Assembly (NCBI RefSeq): GCF_021869535.1 | Contig: NW_026262668.1 | Coordinates: 26,417,732 to 26,481,731, forward strand | Direction of reading: 5' to 3' | DNA length: 64,000 nt | Source of the DNA: Mytilus californianus | Taxonomy: Eukaryota > Mollusca > Bivalvia > Mytilida > Mytilidae | Shown: positions 10,019 to 21,899 of the stretch, piece after piece | Numbering within the stretch: the first letter of the stretch is position 1 | Layout of the letters: each line of letters starts with the position of its first letter | Program-made: the position numbers and the translations under genes | The notes under the pieces: model-generated | Database searches by the model: none | What the model was told of the DNA's origin: nothing | The model's input: the letters and a program-made list of their open reading frames with translations, nothing else

Positions 10019-11227
10019 AATTCTATTGGAATCGGATTGATTCCTTTGAAATCAAGAATGGACTTTTGTATAAGAAATGGGAGAGTGACGATGGGCATAC
10101 TGTTTCATAGCAAATAGTAATACCTGATAATTTGAAAGAGGTCATCTTTAAACATTTACACGACAGCGCTGTGGGTGGTGGTCATCTTGGGGTTAAGAAG
10201 ACTTTGAGCAAAGTTCGACAGCGATACTTTTGGTTTGGTTTGAGAAAATTTGTTGAACGCTGGTTTCACAAATGTGATGTATGTGCAAGTAGGAAGTCGC
10301 CTGTTTGTAAACCGAAAGCCCCGATGCGCAAGTACAGTGTCGGTGCCCCGCTTGAAAGATTGTCAATAGATATAATGGGTCCCCTCCCAATTTCTGATCA
10401 TGGAAATAAATATGTGTTAGTGATTGGTGATTATTTCACCAAGTTTGTTCATGCGATTCCTATCCAGAATCAAGAGGCAGAAACGGTTGCAAGAACCTTT
10501 GTTGATAGCTTTGTAGCAATTTTTGGCGTCCCTATGCAAGTCCATACCGACCAAGGAGCAAACTTTGAGTCGAGGTTGTTTGAAGAACTTTGTAAAGTTC
10601 TTGACATTGATAAAACTCGGACGACGGTTATGAGACCTCAGTCCCGATGGTATGACCGAGCGTTATATGAGGACGATTGTCAACATGTTGGCATCGTTCG
10701 TGTCTGAACACCAAAAGAACTGGGACCAATATATCCCTTTAATAATGATGGCCTATCGTTCATCAGAACATGAGACCACAGGAGTTTCTCCGTTTCAAAT
10801 GATGTTCGGCCGGGACATTAATCTACCGGTCGACCTTGTCTTGGGTAGACCTTTAAATAAATTAGATGATTCAAATAGTCAACCAGATCATCATTTAACC
10901 AAGTTAGAGAAAACTCTAGCCCTGGTCCACGAATTGGCTAGAAGAAATATGAACATCTCATGTGACTCAATGAAGAAGTCTTATGATCATAAAATTCATC
11001 ATACTCAATATCATGTTGGTGACCATGCCTGGTATTATCAATATCATCGGAAAGTAGGTAAAAATCCTAAACTTCAGAGACCTTGGCATGGCCCATATGT
11101 TGTTATCAGTCGTCTAAATGATATTCTGTACAGAATTAAATTGAACACAAAAAGTCAAGCTAAGGTTGTTTATCACGATAAATTGAAACCGTACATCGAT
11201 GACAGCAAACCAACATGGTTTCCATAG
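10019..11227 (+). pseudogene. pol: Ty3/Gypsy pol: integrase
   Basis: After a frameshift near 10010 and a TAG at 10108-10110, the frame shows the integrase zinc finger (HLHDSAVGGGHLG with CDVCASRK). The catalytic core follows, with Asp in DIMGPLP and Asp in HTDQGANFES. A frameshift near 10650 separates these from the catalytic Glu in MTERYM. The second frame ends with the GPY/F-type module (WHGPYVV) and a stop at 11225-11227. Integrase would insert the cDNA into host DNA. The domain order protease, RT, RNase H, integrase defines Ty3/Gypsy rather than Copia. Confidence 0.9.
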
Positions 11228-11740
11228 CTTACTAATTAAAGTTGACTGTTTAGTTGAATGTTTGAGTCTAGATGAAACGTTATAGTTTCACAACAAAGAA
11301 ATAATTTTAAATTGACTGACTAGCTAGTATAGATTTTTGTCAGTTATGATTATATTGTAATTGAGTTATGCAACTATTATTGATTTGCCATTATATATTG
11401 AAAACTGTAGTATATGTTTGTTAATACGTATGTGTATGAAACTGATGTGGACGAGTGAAAGAAGAGGCATTATTGAAGTTTCTTATTTTCTTACGATGCA
11501 TCTTAAAAGTTTATGCTTATATTCTGAAGGGAACCCAAGTTATTACCTGTTCAATACTGATTACAGTCTCATGACTGATAGTAGTAGTATATATTCAAAA
11601 TTCTGCTCACTCATAGTTTAAACCAGGTTGATCTTTCTTTTGCAGAGCAAGTGGATGTGTGTCATCTGTGACGGTTTGTCTTTTGATAAGAGGTGGAGTG
11701 CTGAAAGGCACGTCATGGAGCGGCACAGTGATTTTGGGTG
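11228..11740 (+). other. Post-integrase internal sequence; expected site of polypurine tract
   Basis: No gene is recognised. Purine-rich stretches occur at about 11453-11467 (GAGTGAAAGAAGAGG) and about 11751-11766, either of which could be the polypurine tract before the 3-prime LTR. The LTR start cannot be fixed because the matching left end is outside the window. Confidence 0.4.
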
Positions 11741-11744
11741 GAAG

Positions 11745-13215
11745 TAAAATTGAGAATGGAAATGGGGTATGTGTCAAAGAGACAACAACCCGACCATAGA
11801 GCAGACAACAATCGAAGGCCACAAATGGGTCTTCAATGCAGCGAGAAACTCCCGCACCCGGAGGCGTCCTTCAGCTGGCCCCTTAACACATATGTATACT
11901 AGTTCAGTGATAATGGACGTCATACTAAACTCCAAATTATACACAAGAAACTAAAATTAAGACTACAAAGGCCAGAGGCTCCTGACTTGGGACAGGCGCA
12001 AAAATGCGGCGGGGTTAAACAAGTTTTTTTTAGATCCCAACCCTCCCCCTATACCTTTACCCAACGTAGAAAAAACAAACGTACAACAGTACGCACAGTA
12101 AAACTCATTTTAAGAGCAGTCCGAGTCCGATGTCAGAATAACAAACAAAAGAAAATAAACAAAATGACAATAATACATAAATAACACCAGACTACTAGCA
12201 GTTACTGACATACCAGCTCCAGACCTCAATTAAACTGATTGAAAGATTATGTCTTCATCATATGAATATCAGGCACAATCCCTCCTGTTAGGGGTTAAGT
12301 ATTATACCATCATAAAATATATGAGAAGAACATAACCCGTGTCATGCCAACAACTGGTTTTAGAATAAATATGTTTAATTCCAATGCAAAGACCCTATAA
12401 GTGAATCAATATTAAAGCCAAAATATGCAATCTTTAATGACCTGACAACAGTATCGTAACTATATGCCTTCTGAATAAGTCTGTTTAAAGGTTTTGTTAG
12501 TTTTTGAGGTGAATACTAACATTTTTATGCTTTGTAAAGAATATTACCATAAAAGATTGAATGTGAAATACCCGAACGTATAAGATGTCTGCAAGTTGAG
12601 TTATATTTATGAATGATGTCCTTATACCGATGATCAAATTTAGTAAATGTTTTTGACTAGTTTATGATATCGTAAACCCTGGTGTAATAATTTTTCAGTA
12701 ATACTTAAATTTCTCTCGCTAAAATCTTATACGTTGTTACATACACGAGCGAATTGTACAAGTTGAGATATATAAACACCATAAGATGGTGACAAGGGAA
12801 CGTCATCATCTAAAAATGGATAATTAACGATAGGAAATGAAAAATCATCTCTTTTATCATAAATTTTTGTGTTAAGCTTCCCATTAATGATATAGATATC
12901 AAGATGCCCGGATTGCAAGAAACTGTTTCCAAGACGAAGTGTACCACATGGCTGTTCAGTAGCTGAGAGAGAGATGATCTGTTTTGACAACAAGACGGGT
13001 TTACGAGGAAGGGATGCAGAAGTGGCTTTAGAAAAGTTCCGAAGGGAAGTTTTGAGTTCCAAACTTAGGCATGTAGCAGAGGATGGGAAGGAAATTCCTA
13101 TCCAACGGAGAAGAAGCTATGCCACCTCCGAGAGAAGCGTACAAGCTTGTAGAACAGATGTCACAAAGTTACAGAAACCGAGAGAGAGTGACGCACACTA
13201 CTGTAACAACAGCCC
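11745..13215 (-). pseudogene. Antisense reverse-transcriptase-family element fragment spanning into the right LTR
   Basis: On the minus strand 13062-12727 reads an open segment with GKLNTKIYDKRDDFSFPIVN, then SPSYGVYISQLVQFARVCNN, the conserved C-terminal region of a bivalve/cnidarian reverse-transcriptase family, probably Penelope-like. Sequence downstream on the same strand to about 11745 continues as a decayed remainder and 3-prime noncoding part; part of this tail recurs at about 19985-20110 in opposite orientation. The right portion (12763 on) is duplicated in the left LTR. No RT catalytic motif is present, so it is inactive. Confidence 0.55.
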
Positions 13216-13400
13216 ATGAAAAGGCCGTGAAATGTCTGTGAAATATCACAGGGCCGTGAAAACCCCGTGAAAATACCCCGTGACTTTTGTAAAAAAAATA
13301 TTTCTAAAGGCCGTGATAATTTGTTCTTTCATGCTTAATAAAAAATATCACGGCCTTTTCACTGGTTGTTGAAACCAGTGAAAAGGCCGTGATATTTTTT
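13216..13400 (+). repeat. GGCCGTGAAA motif array with hairpin (right LTR)
   Basis: This matches 453-698 but lacks one 59-bp unit lying between two copies of AAAGGCCGTGA, consistent with loss by recombination between motif copies (or gain in the left copy). The 28-bp hairpin is intact at 13340-13400. Confidence 0.75.
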
Positions 13401-14669
13401 CATGTCAATTTTTTCTTATCCTAATTCAGATTTAAAACATCCCATGTAATTATTGTAATATGGTCTAATTATTTCCACTCACATTTTTCTAAATATCCTA
13501 TAAACTTTTCATTATAAATATATGTCTGTTTAAATATTATTATATGCAATACTGCTGTACAGGACTGACTTTTAAATGGAACCATTCATTGTTTTGTATT
13601 TTGTATTTAAAGAAAAGTATTTTGCTTCTCGTCTGTACATTATTATTAACAATGTAAACATTAATTTTAATTGGAACCGAAACATGTAAAAACGAGAACT
13701 TCCCGGAATATCAGACCGTATCCGGATTCGTGTTTCTTTTAGAGTAATTGTAACATTTCCGCAATTTGGAAATTTGAAAGACGCCGAAGGTTGATTAATA
13801 TTTACTTTAAAGATGCAAAACGAGTGACAGCAAGTTTGAGGTAAGTTAAGTTATTAATATTTTATTCTTTTATGCATCATATCACCAAAATGTTGAAGAC
13901 GTTTGTGAGCATTTCCATTGAACTGATTTTCACTGAATTTGCAGAAACCGCGAAAACATGCATGTGATATATTCACTTATATTTGAGTCAGTTGCCCTTG
14001 ATTCTTTAATCATTTCGGTTAATGTTTTCTAAGACTTACCGGATCCTTTGAATACGATTACGGATTTGTTTTGTTTATGTATTTGGGGAAAAAAAAGGGG
14101 GGGAACTTTTTTCACACTGGCCACATAAAAAAAATGACATTTATGTACAGTACACTACGTAGACATAGACATAGATAATTGGAAATGATTATAATAGAAA
14201 TTAGTATCTCTGAAATGGAGTTCACTCTGATAATCAGAGGTGTAACACGCTTTGAATGTGTCGGGAGCTATTTAAGTATTTTCTGACTTGGCCGTAGGGA
14301 CACAGAGTTCAAAAGGGATTAATTAGAGGCGTAGCAGGGAAAGTATTTAATATTTGTACGGCAAAATGTCCTTTCTGAAGGGTTTGTGCCATATCATAAG
14401 AATAATTGGTATGGCAATGAGGTGTTTAAAAAATAATTGGTATGGCGAATGTGCCTGCAGTAAAAGTTGCTACGCCCCTGGCCCCCTGTAAAATAAATAG
14501 CTGTGACTCATTACGGCCACTTAATCTAGACAAGTTTGGCTTTAGCCATACATATTATTACTTCAAAGAAACATTTAAATTTAATAGTCTGTCTTAAAAT
14601 TGTCTGTAGACTTTAACAAAAATCTAAAAAAATAATATAAGTTGACAATACAGAACTTCGTTAACTAAT

Positions 14670-14830
14670 GATGCCATATTGGATAGGGGGCAGATTTTCT
14701 GGAAAATGGTATGAAAATATGGGAAAACCTATGCATGTTTCCAAGTGGCTGTTCTGTTTCAATGATGTTTTTTAGTATTTTTCATACCATTTTCACCTCC
14801 AGTATGAAAATCTGCCCCCTGGCTATTCAA
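14670..14830. repeat. Fold-back element inside right LTR
   Basis: Same inverted-repeat element as 1982-2143, with the same GGGGGCAG and CTGCCCCC ends. Confidence 0.7.
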
Positions 14831-15509
14831 AATGGGGTCATTAACCGTGAAGTCCTGTTTTGCGTGGAATAATATTGTAGCTGTTTTAAGTACATGTATG
14901 TACATAAATACCAAAAATTAATTTGAATATATAAATAGTTTTTTTATATATATGTATAATATATGTAATGTTTCTTTATTTATTCTAGTAATGAAGAGCA
15001 AAAGGATATAGCAGTCTTTATATAAAATAGTTCAGGAATCCAGTTGGAAAGAAGAGCTTTTCAGTTAAAAGTATTTCCTGGGAATAAACAGGAACTTCTA
15101 TAAATGTTTTTCTGGAATAGTTATTCAAAAAGGCAGTGAAGTGAAGGATTACATTAGACAAATATTGCTGAAGTGGTAAAATCAGACCCAAGAGATGTAC
15201 AAAATTTCTACAATACATGTTACAGCTGACTTTAGCTACTTAATCACATTGACATTTGTGTGCTTTTATGTTTTCTTTACATAATTACTACAGTTCTATT
15301 AAAATTAATATTTTTATTCTTTGTCACAATTATTACTAAAAAAAATACAGCATTTTAGTATGGTTTTTCATAGTCTCACTTGCATTGTACTTAAATAAGT
15401 TGTCTGTAGATGTTTACACTAGGCTTTCAGGCATTTCACTTCACTTGATTGAAACAGCATTTAAATGTTTTGTTAAATTATGGCCTGAAAATACATTTAA
15501 CATTTTACA

Positions 15510-15990
15510 GGAGTTTTCACAATCAGTGAATGGCTGTTTATCACAGTAGTACATGTACATTTCACGGTCTTTTCACAATGGGCACATAATTTATCACGAC
15601 CTTTTCACGGTGTACATTTTTGTTTTTCACAGGGTTTCTACGGTCTCTTTATCCAAGTTTTCAGTTGGCACCTTTTCACAGCCTTTTCACGACAAATAAA
15701 GGCATATACTGTACTCTATCTACATTTCACGGTCTTTTCACAATGGGCACATAATGCATTATCACGACTTTTTCACGGTGTACATTTTTTTCACAGGGTT
15801 TCTACGGTCTTTTCACCCAAGTTTTCAGGTGGCACTCTTCACAACCTTTTCACAAACTTTTCACAGCCTTTTCACGACAGTCATTCCACGGCATTGTCAC
15901 GGATAAGTTTCACGGCCCACCGTAAATTAACCGTGACAAACACTGTAAAAATCGCCAGCATTTTTACGGACATTTTCACGGCCAATCTAC
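15510..15990 (-). repeat. TTTTCACGG motif array (right LTR)
   Basis: Counterpart of 2816-3300, in the same inverted orientation relative to 13216-13400. Confidence 0.75.
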
Positions 15991-16027
15991 GGGGCATTGT
16001 TCCAGTAGTGGCAAGAGACCTTTTAGA

Positions 16028-16868
16028 TAAAAAAAGACAAGAGAGAGAGAGGAAGACAAAGAAAATTCTCCCAGACCATTTGAACCACCTAAACCAAAGA
16101 AAACTAAGAGGGTGGAAAGCAAAGAAGACAAGTTGAAAAAAAATAAAATCAATCCTAAAAGACTTGTCGAGCGAGATAGGCGAAAATCTCAGTGTTAGTC
16201 TTGAAACTGGAGATGAAAATCAACATGAAATAGAGCTCCGTGTAACCGAGAATGAGGTGAAAACATTAGAACAGTCAGAGAATCCAGAACTTTAGTAAAA
16301 ACATCCCTTCCTAAATCTTCCTTTTCATCTGGTTCAACCTCTTCAAACCAGTTCGACCTCATCTTCTTCCTCTTCAGCATCTGTCAAGTCTCGAAAGAAA
16401 TCTGAGATCAATGTAAGTCCACAGGTCCCTGTTGCCACTACAAATGATGAGCAGAGTACGAGGACTGTTGTTGTTTCCTCCAGCACTGAGGAAATAGATA
16501 CCTACCTGAAGTCCTTGCAAGAGTGCCAGGAAAGCATGATCATCCTCAACATCGGTGGTGTCAAGTTTTAGACCAGCAAGCCAACCATGAGAGCGGGTCT
16601 ATCTTCCGTATTTGCTCTCATGCTCCAACCGCATAGCGCATTTAGGCCTTGCAAAAATGTGTATAGCTTTGATCGGGACCCATCACATTTCAAAATTATT
16701 CTTAAGTACTTGAGAAACAATTGCCTAGTAGAAAAACGATGCTTACCTAGGGAACACCACTATCTAAATGAACTTGCTCAAGAGGCAAAATTTTACAAAC
16801 TGATAGGCCTAAAGACAATAGCGGACGAGAGATTGCATGACCTTTGTGCATGTAGGTTCAAAAACTGA
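16028..16868 (+). pseudogene. BTB/T1-domain (KCTD-like) gene fragment in right LTR
   Basis: Second copy of the 3340-4182 fragment. The domain begins MIILNIGGVKF at 16536, with the same TAG at 16569-16571, and continues to FDRDPSHFKIILKYLRNN and a stop at 16866-16868. This copy reads through the lysine-rich tract (KKNKINPKRL) where the left copy has a TAA, so it is slightly closer to the original frame. It still needs frame changes in the upstream part. Confidence 0.7.
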
Positions 16869-17796
16869 ATGATGGACTGTACAAACTGTATGATGGACTT
16901 AACTTGGATGTTATGGACTTTCAGAATGATTGTTGGCGTGTTGTAAAAATTGATATATTTATTATCTAGTTAGTAAATTTTGAGCCCAATTTACTTAAGT
17001 TTTTTTTTGTTATACTTACCTCTAAAGAAAAATAAATCAAAGTCATGAAGTACTGTAATCACTGTCCCTGGTGCCTGGTAAAAGTGATTTGAATGTTTGT
17101 TGAATAACTTATGTATTGCCTAACTTTAGTTACTATCGGTGGGAATCAAATCAAGCCACCTATTTGGGGACCAAATTCTGAAGGATGGGGGCAATGTAAT
17201 GCCGTCCATCCCCCTTTTTGAACGTAACTGACTGTGTTGTTATTAAGTACAAATAATAATACGGGGTATAGGTCTGTGAGATGATATGATATGCAAATGA
17301 GTCTATTTGATATGATGATTGTACTAATATTGATTGTCATGTTGGGAAATAAGGTGTTTCTTTTGGTACAAAATCAATGTTGGCCAGACGAAGTTTGAAA
17401 ACTGTATGTGGTCATTCCTAAATTTGGAATAACTACTTGATTTGGGTAAAATAATAGTTTGTACCTTAAATATATATTATCCTGGCTAATTTTTGGATTG
17501 ATGAGTTAATTCTATTGTGTTACAAGTGGTGTTATGACTGGAATTTTCTCGCGGTGACAAATTTGCAAGTTTGTCCAACGGAGTTCCGGTACCTATATTT
17601 CTGTTGTGTTATTTGAGATATTAACCTTTTTACCTGTGTTCTTAAGTTATTCTGCATGTGTAAAAACCTTCGTGATTAATAAATATGTTTGTTCTCATTG
17701 AATTTAAATTGGAAATCATCTTTATTTACATCAAACTTCCAATGTTTACATTTTAATTTGCCATTTCGGGAATTTCCCTCAACAGAGAGATGGCTG

Positions 17797-17852
17797 CTGA
17801 TTGGTTCAACCTATGTAAAAGCGTCTGTGATTGGCTGACAGTCGAATAAAAC
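17797..17852 (+). promoter_or_regulatory. Promoter-like block in right LTR
   Basis: ATTGG at 17800 and 17830 with GAATAAAA at 17844, identical in layout to 5105-5165. Confidence 0.3.
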
Positions 17853-18149
17853 CAAAAAGATCAACTACGGAGGGCAGTGATTGTTTGTGGTTTGAAACTG
17901 AAAGTTACGAAGCGCCAAATTACAAATGTTCGAGAATATAAGTCAGATAGCAAAAGTAAGGAAATTGCATCTAGTTTAATATTAAAATTACTATAGCAAA
18001 TACGCAAATATTTATAAGTATAACGGAGACTATCCTGGTTCCCGGTACTACGTTCCAGGTATTAGCTTATAGCCATACGCTGTCACGAGGTATATTGGTA
18101 TATGTGTAACATACTGAATATTGCGATCGGGAACCAGTCTAAACGGAGA

Positions 18150-18410
18150 CGAGTTGGTGACATTGTCTAGGTGTAAAACTGTTGATGAGTTTATTTGGGT
18201 GACAAACTTGGGTGCAAATAATCGGTGACAAGTTTTGGTGCAAATATTCGGTGACTTTTCTAGGTGTAAAATTGTTGGATGACAAGTTTGGGTGCAAATA
18301 CTTGGTGACAAATTTTGGTGCAAATATACGGTGACAAATTAAGGTGGAATTTCGTTGTGATCGATCTTGGTGCAATAGTTGGTGACAATTTAAGGTGTAA
18401 ATTGTACCAA
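18150..18410 (+). repeat. Minisatellite of about 30-bp units in right LTR
   Basis: Counterpart of 5436-5700, with GGTGACAA and GGTGCAAATA units. Confidence 0.8.
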
Positions 18411-18983
18411 TATTTTACGTATAAATGGTATAGACGTCTTTGAGACAATAATAGCAAGTAATTTAATGCTGATAGTGATTTGAAATAGATGTGGTTGAAA
18501 TTAAGGCTACATACGAATTGTATAGGTGTTCTTTTAAGGCACATTTGAAGACCTGTTCGAGCTTTACGCTACCTGTAGTTTGGAAATTACTTGTAGTTAA
18601 CGGAGTGCTGACTCTAGATTTATATATATAGATAGACATATATATATATATATATAAATTAAAAAAGTAAGACCAACCATACCGGGAACCTGACCAGACC
18701 AATGACGGAGCCTGTCCAGCCATCTACTCCACGTTTATTTTTATAAAATAAATCATCAAAACTGTTATATTTCATGTCTTTTATTTCTCAGGTATACCTA
18801 ACATATAGAGACCTCTAGACTCTAGGTTAAACAAAGCTGTAAAGTGTGTTGGTTCAACGGTACTCCAATTAGACGTCGGGCCTTACATTTTACAGTTGTA
18901 AATAATACCATTTTAGAAATCCCTTTTCAATGTAACCTGTGATCCCTGGTGGCCGACTCTAACACCAGGGAGGCAGCGTTATA

Positions 18984-19189
18984 ATACCAATAAAAGATAT
19001 TGTATCTGAAAGATCGGAGCAAGACTTGATTATTCAGATGGTATTTTAATAATGACTACGAAATATACAATTGGTATCGCCGTAGCGACGTAACGTAATA
19101 AGTTAGTCCCGAAGGTTTGTGCGTAACGTTCCCGGAATATTCGAAGATATTACATTATCCCTATAATCCTTCTACAAAATTACAATATT
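18984..19189. other. Flank of the LTR element, nothing recognised
   Basis: Unique-looking AT-rich sequence immediately after the LTR end. The target-site duplication cannot be checked because the left flank is outside the window. Confidence 0.4.
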
Positions 19190-19702
19190 TAAAATATTTA
19201 TCATTTGATTGTTGTTTGCTCAACCTGCAATGGCAAATATTTCATGTATGTTCAGGACGAGAAAAATGTTTGTGGTCTACACTGCAAATTGAAATAACAG
19301 TTGTATGGACGATGATGAAACACACCTTTCAGTTTTGTCAAGGTCAAAACAAAGTTAAGAGGTGAAACAAATTACTGGAAATAGGAAAATGAAGAGGAAT
19401 TAAGCAGATTTGACGGTAGCTTGAATTTGTCTCGTTTACTATGATCATTTCTTTGTTGCACACAGTAAGACGAAGTTCAACATAAACTTGATCTAGCAAG
19501 CCAAACCTTTACCTTTTCCTTCCTTTTAAATCTTTTTAAAGAGATGTCTTATACTAATTCATCAAAATGAATTTTAATGCAACATAACCCAATAATAATT
19601 AATTACTTATTACATCCTAGTTAAAATAACTAATGAAAAATTCTTTACAAGAGACAACACTATCTTATATAACTCATGCATATTTTATTCCAATTTCCAA
19701 AA

Positions 19703-19790
19703 GGGGCCTCGGTGGTCTAGTGGTCTAAGTAGTCAAACTACTGTATCACTAGCTTTCTTTGGTCGAGCTATGCCATTCCTCGTCGGCTTT
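19703..19790 (+). repeat. tRNA-derived SINE head, partial
   Basis: GGGGCCTCGGTGGTCTAGTG resembles the 5-prime end and A box of a tRNA-like SINE; the B-box part is degraded (GGTCGAGCT). The matching position in duplication copy B (about 48520) lacks it, so it inserted after the duplication. Confidence 0.5.
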
Positions 19791-20119
19791 GTCTGCTATA
19801 AAGGATGATAATGTTACCAACCATGTCACCACATCAATTTTTCATTTTATTATATACGCCTAGAGTAAAACATGTAACATATTTAACGACAATTTATATA
19901 TCCTTGTATGATTTTTAAATTTTGGTTCATTTATATGTTTCGGAGTTTAGTGTGACGTACATTTTCGCTGAACTAGTATACATTTTCTTAGGGGCCAGCT
20001 GAAGCCCGCCTCCAGGTGCAGGATATCCTTGCTGTGTTGAAGACCCATTGGTGGCCTTGGTCGCTTGTTGATAGTTTGTCTCATTGGCTACATTGTATCA
20101 TGCCATATATCATTATATC

Positions 20120-20398
20120 TGTAAATGTCAAAATAAATGGGGAATGTGTCCATGGGACACAGATGATGCCCCCGCTTGCATACAACGTTATAAAGGGACA
20201 TAACTCGAGAACGGTAAAAGTGACGATCTGAGTTTTGTGTTAATAAGCTTTGTGCATAAGTTTCATAACATTTGGTGGTGGCAAACTAAAGTTAGAGAAC
20301 AGAAACCAATTTCGGGACGTTCGGACGGACGTACGGACGGACGTACAGACGGACAAGTGTAAAACTTAATGCCCCCTCCGCTACGGCGGGGGCATAAT
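20120..20398 (-). mobile_element. Short non-autonomous element with CGGACGGACG tract
   Basis: It contains GTGTCCATGGGACAC near 20145, a run of GGACGGACGTAC units near 20325-20350 and a GCCCCC/GGGGGC hairpin near 20370-20395. The same components occur in opposite orientation and at greater length at 44372-45150. Duplication copy B has no such sequence at the matching place (near 50140), which marks this as an insertion. Confidence 0.65.
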
Positions 20399-20899
20399 TA
20401 ATTGACATCTCACTGTACTTTGTTCTGAAAGGGGCGGTGGAAGGGGGTGTCATCCCGAATCCAAAAAAACCTAATCCCGACGTCCCAAAAAAGGTCCTTT
20501 CGCCCCTCTTCTGAGTACTCACTAAAACACAGGTAGATAAGACTTCGAAATACAGCTAACAAGTCAAAAAGGGTGCAATCTTTACTCCCAACATCTAGAC
20601 AAAAGTGGTTACGTAAAATTTAACACTGATTGATATTGTCTCTGGTGGAGTTCTATGACGAAAATACATTCTCCCAAACAAAACATCCGGAAAAACATAG
20701 GCGACATTTTAATGGTAATTTCCAATAGAGAAATTTAAAATGCTACTTACACGCATCTAGACAGTTTCGAATTGACCCGAGGAACGTGAATCGTGTTGTA
20801 ATTTTATTTTCTTTAAGAAATTCGCTGTTATGAACAAAATATTTGCACTTATTAAAAAGATAATCGCGATTTATTTGGTGGACAGCAGAGTTTGAGCCA

Positions 20900-21660
20900 G
20901 ACTATAGTCCCAGAGGGCATCATAAGCTTGATAAATACTCTGATACCGACATGATTTTAACGTACCATTTGTAAATTCTCCGTTGACAACTTTATTCATT
21001 TTTAAGTAACTAAGGATTAAGCTCTCTCGGGAATAGTTAATCTTAGCTAGGTTAGACTGTTATTTTACTATGCATTGTCCTATGTGTAGCTCCTCACATA
21101 TGAAAATATGTATCGTCCTAACCTTAAAATGTTTGGGTTTGACCGTTTCAGATCTAACTGAAACCAAAAAAGTACTTCAGACACATCAAATTTATATAAA
21201 ATAGTTCAAATAAGTTTTAAATGTTCAAATATTTTGCCTTCGGGTACACTTAAGAGATATTTCTTGGCGAAAGGTTCATCTAACACAAAAATATTAGTAC
21301 CGTTGATGTTATAAAGTGTTATTATAATTTTTTTAGCACGGATTGGATACCACTGCTCGTAGATTGTACCCCGGAGGGTATAATCAGATGAATAGTCAAT
21401 GCTTCAGTTCTGAGATGATTTACAACATATCTGTCTCAAAACTTGCCGAAGATAAACTCAGGGGTGATGAAGAAACTAAATTTCCAACTTCCTCAGGAAA
21501 AGTTGATCTTGGATGGATTTGGCTATTTTTCAAGTACTCTGTGGGCATATAGATCAACTTATTTTCATTAACTTTCAAATGTTTGTGTTGTGTTGAAGGT
21601 TTATCCAGAAAAGAGCTTCAGATGCAACCCATTTATGAAGTGTAATTTTATTTGTCGATA
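20900..21660 (+). repeat. Retrozyme-like dispersed repeat units, copy A
   Basis: It contains the recurring blocks CCCAGAGGGCATCAT, GGATACCACTGCTCG, GGAGGGTATAATCAGATGA and a tail TTTATCCAGAAAAGAGCTTC (21600 on). Related blocks recur at 50310-51110, 51480-51720 and 52040-52200. This repeat family is found beside hammerhead-like motifs elsewhere in the window. Confidence 0.5.
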
Positions 21661-21899
21661 GCGCTGCTAACATTAAGAAACATAATTACTTTTGACATAA
21701 TGACATGTACCCAATACGCATTTGAATGACACATTGGCGAATAACCGTATTGCTGCTGTCAGCCATGACTATATCACGATAAATATGTTTTATTACAAAC
21801 TCTACCGCATCCTTAGTACAGCATGTACTGTTACGTTTAGTTTTGCAGAATCGTATCATAATCATAAATCAATACGATAAGTTTTCAAATTTTGAGACA

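Larger units (their letters stand above)
12763..18983 (+). repeat. Right LTR of the Ty3/Gypsy element (start not resolved)
   Basis: This is the near-identical partner of 1-6267. The 3-prime end is fixed at about 18983 by loss of similarity. The real start lies between 11228 and 12763. All embedded pieces of the left LTR are present in the same order, so they were part of the LTR before the pair arose. Confidence 0.8.

Noticed and set aside
1-18983. Plain tandem segmental duplication instead of LTRs
   Set aside because: The repeat ends beside an 18-nt tRNA-Leu primer-binding site and the interior is an ordered gag-pol. A duplication would not be expected to break there. It is not fully excluded until the left end is seen.
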